Source: Zygnema cylindricum (taxonomy: Eukaryota; Streptophyta; Zygnematophyceae; Zygnematales; Zygnemataceae). Taken from it: 57,338 nt of DNA. The stretch is from assembly GCA_037447655.1 (NCBI GenBank), contig JBBHKE010002419.1, positions 1 to 57,338 of the forward strand. Reading direction: 5' to 3'. This document shows, in pieces, positions 51,829 through 57,338 of the stretch. Numbering within the stretch: the stretch's first letter is position 1; each line of letters starts with the position of its first letter. The notes under the pieces were generated by a model, which worked only from the letters and a program-made list of their open reading frames with translations, was not told the DNA's origin and ran no database searches. A program made the position numbers and the translations under genes.

Positions 51829-52868
51829 TGTAGAAATTGATGGTTGTTTTAGTATTTTCTAGGTGTAAAATAAAGTGCAGAAAAAGAAGCAAATGCAGAC
51901 TGTCTCTAACTTCTCTCTCCAACTCTCACACTTGTTGTAGTCACTGAGAAGTTGGAGAGGAAGTTAGTGTCATAGCTGCCTATGCTATCCAGAGATTTAC
52001 GTGGTAGTAAAGTAGTATATTTACTAAAATAAAAGTTTTCGCCTAGAGGATTTGATCCTAATACCTACGGTTAGGTAATGCCGCACGTAGTTGGTAGCCT
52101 CATTCATTTAGTCCAAGATTAGTGGTAAATGACATATACTGTAATAAATATATAAACGTTAACATATAGACTAATTCATTTAACGTCAATTATATACGAA
52201 AAACATAGAGTCAGTTATGAAAAGTACAGATTACGAGTACGAAGAATAAATAAGTACTGCGCGTTTGTTTCGATGGCGAAACAAATACATCGTAACTATT
52301 TATGACGGCTATGATTGAAATCGGCATTCAATCGGATGGCCGGAAAGCATGTCGAGATCGCGGAAGAAGATTTCGGCGGTTTATGGTCACCACCACATCA
52401 GATAACACGTGGCACCACGACATTGGATTTCGACATCTCCAAGGATTACGAAAACGAATCCAGAAAAGACACGTGTCGACATTTTGTTCATGTCGTACAT
52501 AAAGTACACCGGCAGCTGTACCTTTCTGTACGGTACATTAATATCATTGGCGTCGTACGTCAGTAGATAGAGTTTTAGAGAGAGATAAGACTTAGAAAAA
52601 ACTGGTAGATAGGACCTTATCTCCCAAAGAGCTTATGTACAAAAGTTCAACTTTGACCCTCCATAACTTACTGCTCAGAGGAGCAAATTCAGAGATTCTT
52701 TTTGCTATCGACTCAAGGGAGTCTTGCCTCCACAAGAGTGAAGGTGGTCAGAGTTTTTGTTTTCCAAGATGGCACTTATTGGTGCTGAAAGACAAAGGGG
52801 TCAGGGTTATCTTTGAGGCTTCGTGTGAGCTGCCTACTCTGAGGTCTTATGGAGGTCTCACAGTTCCA
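51829..52868 (+). mobile_element. 3' LTR of A6 (family A)
   Basis: Starts TGTAGAAATTGATGG after the polypurine tract and ends with ATGGAGGTCTCACAGTTCCA. It contains a G-box near 52408 (CACGTGGCACC), the palindrome-like region near 52470, a promoter region near 52615 and the terminal ATG. It is followed immediately by part of another LTR. Confidence 0.8.
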
Positions 52869-53085
52869 CTTTGGTCAGCCATAACTTAATGCTCAAAGGA
52901 GCGATTTCAGTGATTTTTTTGTTGCGTACTCAGGGAAGTCCAAGCTACACAAGGGTGTAGTCAGTCAGAGTTTTTGCATCCCAAAGTGGGACTTATTCTA
53001 CGCCAAAGTCAAAAGTGCAAATACTATCATAGAGGCTTCACATAATCTGGACATTTTGTCTACCAATGGAGGTCACATAATTATA
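52869..53085 (+). mobile_element. 5'-truncated family-A LTR preceding A7
   Basis: Matches the last 220 bp of family-A LTRs (CAGCCATAACTTAATGCTC, the GTGATTTTTTTGTTGCG box, CACAAGGGTGTAGTC) and ends ATAATTATA. The ATG leader reads M-E-V-T then a stop. This LTR lacks a promoter, so A7 has no complete 5' LTR. Confidence 0.72.
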
Positions 53086-54220
53086 AGCTTTGGGCCCACC
53101 CCCTAGGGTGCCCATTTTTAATGGAATAGGTTTCATTTATTGGGAAACCATGATGAGGGGTGCATTGTTTGAAAAACGGCTATAGGGCATTGTGAGTGGT
53201 CATGTGCGTCGGCCATCTGCAAATTTGGGAGTTCCACCAAGGTTTGGAGGATCTCGGTTTACAAGAGGATCTCCGGAGGCAGAGGAGGTAGAGGATGTTG
53301 GAGAAAGGATCGTGTTGGACACAAGGAAGGAGAAGGGGAAGGAAAAACTCACACCATGGCTACTAGATCGGCTCTAGTAGCAAATATTTAGAAAAGTGAG
53401 GCGAATGATACTCAAATTTGGGATTTCAACAATACTGTCGCGACTCATTTTATTCCCGGGCATCTCACTCAAAGAGTGGCTACACCTCATCTTCATGTAG
53501 ATAGGGCAGATGAGTTCTGGGAAGCTCTTGTCAACATTTACAAGAGTGGTACGATTTAGCAGCAGAAGCTGGCGGATCAGAAGTTACAAGCATATATGTA
53601 TGAAAGGGGAAAGATGTTAGATTTTTGTAATGACTTCGCTGGGTTATTCATGGAGTTGGATAGTGCAAGGAAAAGCAAGACCGAAAAAGACAAGGTGAAT
53701 ACTTTGTTAATGAAACTCCCAGATGATTATCAGAACATTATTAACAGTGTTTAGGATTTGTCTGATCATCTCTCGATCTGGAACTCCGTTGTGGGGATGA
53801 TTTTGGTTCAGGAAAACACAATTGAGATTCGTAGGGGAGGAAAGAGTGTTCAAGCATTGCCTGATAGAACTAACTGGGGGGATAAGGATTCTAAGAAACC
53901 TTATGGGAACTTTGGTGGAAGAGGAAGAGGGAATCATGATGGATCTGGACGAAGGGCTCTGAATGGGCTTTGCCATTTTTGTAAGAAGTCGGGACACTAC
54001 ATGGCGGAGTTCATTAAGTTAACGGAGTTGAGATTGAAGGAGGAGCCGATTAGAAAATCGGCCGCAAGGAAAAAGAAGGCATTTGTTGCGACACAAGTCA
54101 TGGGAGAGGACTCTGATGATGACGATAGAGAACTCCTTAACGAGGAGTTGGAGGTGAAAGGTGAGCCAAAGATTCCAATGAGGCAAAAGTGTGCTTACAG
54201 TGGAGTGAAAGAAGCTCCTG
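53086..54220 (+). pseudogene. gag: A7 gag with primer site, disrupted
   Basis: Primer site AGCTTTGGGCCCACC (two changes, 53086-53100), then V-P-I-F-N-G-I-G-F-I-Y-W-E and R-R-P-S-A-N-L-G-V-P-P-R. Stops follow near 53184 and 53376. Capsid remnants (about 53420-53750) show L-L-M-K-L-P-D-D-Y and a TAG at 53752. An open frame (53758-54312) carries E-N-T-I-E-I-R-R-G-G and a zinc knuckle C-H-F-C-K-K-S-G-H-Y-M-A-E-F, whose last Cys is Phe. It continues into the protease. Confidence 0.8.
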
Positions 54221-55520
54221 AAGAAAGATGGATCATTGATTCATGTGCCTCTATGCATATGTGTAGAGAGAAACCATTGTTTACCGAAATGAGAAAGATC
54301 CTTACTATATAGATAGAGTATCGCGATAGGAGAATAGTGACCACTAATTTGGTGGGATAAGTAGATCTAAGAATCGTAGTTGATGGTAAGACAACTTTAG
54401 TCACTTTCTCATATGTACTTTTTATCCCACAGTTGTACAAGAATCTTATCTCTACGTCGGTCTTAGATGATAAGGGTTTTGAGACTAGTACTAAGAATGG
54501 AGTCTTTGTTGCTAGTTATGAGAATGAAGTGTATTTCATAGCTTAAAATGGTAGCCACGGAATGTTTACGTTGAATTTGAGTAATGTAAAGACGGAAATT
54601 TATTATGCTGGTGAAAGAGATTTGATGATTTGGCATAAAAGATTGGGACATGTGCATCTAGATAGATTGAAGGAAATGAAATTAATGGGTGTAGTTGAGG
54701 GAATACATTTTGGAGATAATGAGACTTTGGATAATTCTAGTGGGTGTGCTCAAGGAAAAGCCCACAAATTGCCTTTTCCAAAAGCCGCAACATATAAGGG
54801 TGAAAAGGTTTTAGACTTGGTTCAAACAGACATATGGGGACAGGCCAAAGTGCCATGAGTTCGAGGGAAAATATTTATGCTTACTATTCTGATGATTGGT
54901 CTAGATACTGTAGAGTTTATTTCTTCAAAAAAAAATCTGAGGCTTCAGCTTATTTAAAAAAGTACAAAACATTGAGTGAAAGGCTTCATGAGACACCCAT
55001 AAAAAGAGTGAGGAGTGATAATAGGGGAAATTCACTTCTAATGAGTTTGAGGATTACTTGAAAGAGGAAAGGTTTCAACACCAAAAGACTGTCCCAAAGA
55101 ACCCAAAACAAAACAGTGTTGCCGAGAGACTAAATTGAACATTCAGTGATAGTGCCCGTAGTATGTAGACAGATAAAAAGATAAGAAAATGTTTTTGGGC
55201 AGAAGTTATAAATTGTGCTTACTATCTCAAAAATAGAGTCCTTTCCTCGACGGTAAAGGGACAAACACTTTATGAAAGATGGACCGGGAGAAAACCTAAT
55301 ATTTCACACTTAAAGGTGTTTGGAAGTCAAGTATTTAGTCTAAACACAGAAAAATCTGATTAGTTTTTAGATGCAAGAGGAAAGCCAGGATACTTCTTTC
55401 GGTATGATAAAAATAATAATGGGTATAGAGTTTATGATCTTGGAAGAAAAAACAAAATTCTAGTAAAACACTTGGTAGTTATGGATGAAGGAAAGTCCAT
55501 AGATCCCTTTAATTAAACTA
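54221..55520 (+). pseudogene. pol: A7 pol: protease and integrase
   Basis: The protease motif reads W-I-I-D-S-C-A-S-M-H-M-C, with Gly of D-S-G replaced by Cys. Stops occur at 54310, 54358 and 54543. W-H-K-R-L-G-H-V-H-L-D is at about 54631 and S-G-C-A-Q-G-K-A at about 54739. The integrase core has Q-T-D-I-W-G-Q, then a frame change near 54850, R-S-D-N-R-G (55012) and V-A-E-R-L-N (55120). The region ends in G-K-P-G-Y-F (55381) with stops at 55360 and 55515. Confidence 0.8.
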
Positions 55521-57338
55521 CACCGGTCAGAATTAAAATTGAATCCGAAAATGAGTTAGATTCAGATTCTTCTAACCAAACTTCGGTTCAGCCTGACCTT
55601 GCAGAGGAAGAGAAAAAACTGACCGAGAGTGACCGTGTCTAGGAGTCACAACTTCCGGTTCAAACCGGGGAAGAAAACGAGGAAAGACCGGAAATGGATG
55701 ATGAACGTCTGGAGATGGACTCCACGGATAGTGAGAAAGTTGAAGTTGTTCGGAGAACCCGAGATTACCCTCCATCCTAGCATCAGAATTTGAAGAAGGA
55801 AGGAGAAGCAGCAACAGACTTCAAGAGAGACAAGTTTACAACAAGGTAACTAAGCTGTCACATTTAAGCGAACCCCAGACTTACTTGGAAGCAGTTAATA
55901 GTCTGAAACATAGTAGATCAGTGATAGTTATTAATGATGAGATGGCTTCCATTATGGAAGCAAACACATTGGAGTTGGTGAATTTTCCCTCTAGATAGAA
56001 AGCCAATAGGATGCAAGTGGGTATTTAAGTTGAAGCTCAATCCAGATAATACTATTGAGCGTTACAAAGCCAGATTGGTGGCAAATGGGTTTACACAAAA
56101 AGAGGGAATCGATTATGAGGAGACCTTCGCTCCGGTTGTTAGATTTCCCTCCGTCCAGATTCTACTTAGTCTAACAGTAGCGGAAGTCATAGAATTGCAT
56201 CAGATGGACATCAAAACCGCTTTCTTACACGGAGAATTAGAAGAAGATAACTTCATGCGACAACTAAAAGGATTTGTGGAGAAAGGAGAAGAAAGTAAGG
56301 TGTGCAAATTGATAAAGTCCCTTTATGGACTAAAGTAAGCTCCACAACAATGGAACAAGAAGCTCGACAAGTTTTTAACGAGTTTGGGATATATCTGAAT
56401 TAGTTCGGATCATTCCATCTACTTATTTAAGGATGAGGAAGGTCTAATTTTCATTGCTATATATGTTGATGATTTGCTTCTTTTGAGTAAATCAATGGAG
56501 AAAATGAATTGATAGAAAAAGGATCTAAAGAACAATTTGAAATGAAAGATTTGGGGGAGGCAAAGTATATTTTGGAAATTCACATGGAGAGGGATAGAGA
56601 AAACAAACCAATTAGACTAACTCAAAAAAAAGCAATTGGAAATATGCTAGAAAAAATTCAAATGGATAAAGCAAATAGTTGTATGACTCTAATGGACTTA
56701 AAGAAAACAAATGAGGGGAGCTCAGAAGAGGGAATCTTGATCTTGGTTAATGAGTTAGGACCAGAGGAAAGTAAGTTCATGCAAACTATTACGTACAGAC
56801 AGGTTGTCGGTAGTTTGATCTATTTTATGAACTGTACTCGTCTTGATATAGCACCATTTGTGGGAGTGCTAAGTAGGAGTCTGAATTATCCTAGCAAGAA
56901 AGATTGGGAAGCGGCCAAAAGGGTCATGGGGTACTTGATAGGAACAAAAGATCTATGGTTGCATTTAGGAGGGGATAATACTGACATCACCACTTGGAGT
57001 GATGCCAGTTATGGGGATGCTCCAATGAGGAGGTGTACTTCTGGGTATGTGTTATATGTTGGGAATGGAGCTTGTTGTTGAAGCAGCAAGCAACCAAATG
57101 TGATTGCTCAGACCACTATGGAGGTTGAGTATATGGCCTCTTGTTCGGCTGTGAAAGAATTAATGTGGGTGAAATCTTTGCTTCAAGAATTGGGATATAT
57201 AAAGAATAGAGTGCAAAAGATATTTTGTGACAATCAAACAGCGATTGCAAATGCAGCAAATCCTAAGCATCACTTTAAAGCAAAGCATATAGATATTCGT
57301 TTGTGATTTGTTAGACAAAAGGTTGAGGATAAACTAAT
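55521..57338 (+). pseudogene. pol: A7 pol: hinge, RT and RNase H, running off the window
   Basis: Hinge with R-R-S-S-N-R-L-Q-E (55801 on). RT: G-C-K-W-V-F-K, R-Y-K-A-R-L-V-A-N-G-F-T-Q (56059 on), E-E-T-F-A-P-V-V-R-F-P, E-L-H-Q-M-D-I-K-T-A-F-L-H-G, Y-G-L-K and a TAA (56336). The active site Y-V-D-D at 56462-56473 is intact. After a TGA near 56510 a 190-codon frame gives R-Q-V-V-G-S-L-I-Y-F-M-N and W-S-D-A-S-Y-G. TGA at 57079, then S-T-x-E-V-E-Y (A to V) and F-C-D-N-Q-T-A. The gene ends beyond 57338; the final part near 57300 has another stop. Confidence 0.83.

Overview
The window is a eukaryotic, probably green-plant, intergenic region made almost entirely of decayed Ty1/copia retrotransposons. 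I see no intact host gene, rRNA or CRISPR. A plant host is suggested by the plant-type copia polyproteins, by tRNA primer sites that match the plant initiator tRNA-Met as I remember it, and by overall AT-richness with nested LTR insertions. I cannot name the species. A run of 10 Ns at 24829-24838 is an assembly gap.

Layout. 1-957 is gene-less and rich in palindromes. 958-2458 is a 1.5-kb non-autonomous hAT-like DNA transposon with terminal inverted repeats and an 8-bp target duplication. 3376-4501 is a solo LTR with a perfect 5-bp duplication. 4755-9969 is a degenerate copia element (family C). 9964-14269 is a deleted family-A derivative carrying an open 293-codon frame. 14952-19402 is a family-B copia. 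19403-23736 is a family-A element cut off in its reverse transcriptase. 23737-27336 holds two family-B 5' ends on the minus strand plus family-A LTR pieces and the gap. 27337-39541 is a nested, mostly minus-strand block with two family-A internal regions, two nested LTRs, and a family-B LTR that contains a miniature element. 39542-57338 is a head-to-tail plus-strand array of four family-A elements, of which the copy at 47793-52868 is the best preserved.

How the parts work. Each copia element follows LTR - primer site - gag (CCHC knuckle) - protease - integrase - reverse transcriptase - RNase H - polypurine tract - LTR. All copies have stops, frameshifts or deletions. In all three families the primer site matches the anticodon arm of initiator tRNA-Met (half-tRNA priming, as in Drosophila copia and Ty5). 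In most copies the gag start codon lies inside the LTR, so the primer site is itself translated, typically as V-M-G-P-P.

The most unusual object is at 38370-38885 (minus strand). It is a 516-bp miniature LTR retrotransposon (TRIM) with two 229-bp LTRs, a 58-bp interior holding a primer site and polypurine tract, and a perfect 5-bp target duplication. Each LTR contains a complete 71-nt tRNA-like gene that folds as a cloverleaf, carries A- and B-boxes and is followed by TTTT. This resembles Cassandra TRIMs, whose LTRs carry 5S rRNA sequence, but with a tRNA. A truncated third LTR lies at 47581-47792. The TRIM uses the ordinary 3'-end tRNA primer site, unlike every copia around it, so its mobiliser is probably not one of the families seen here.
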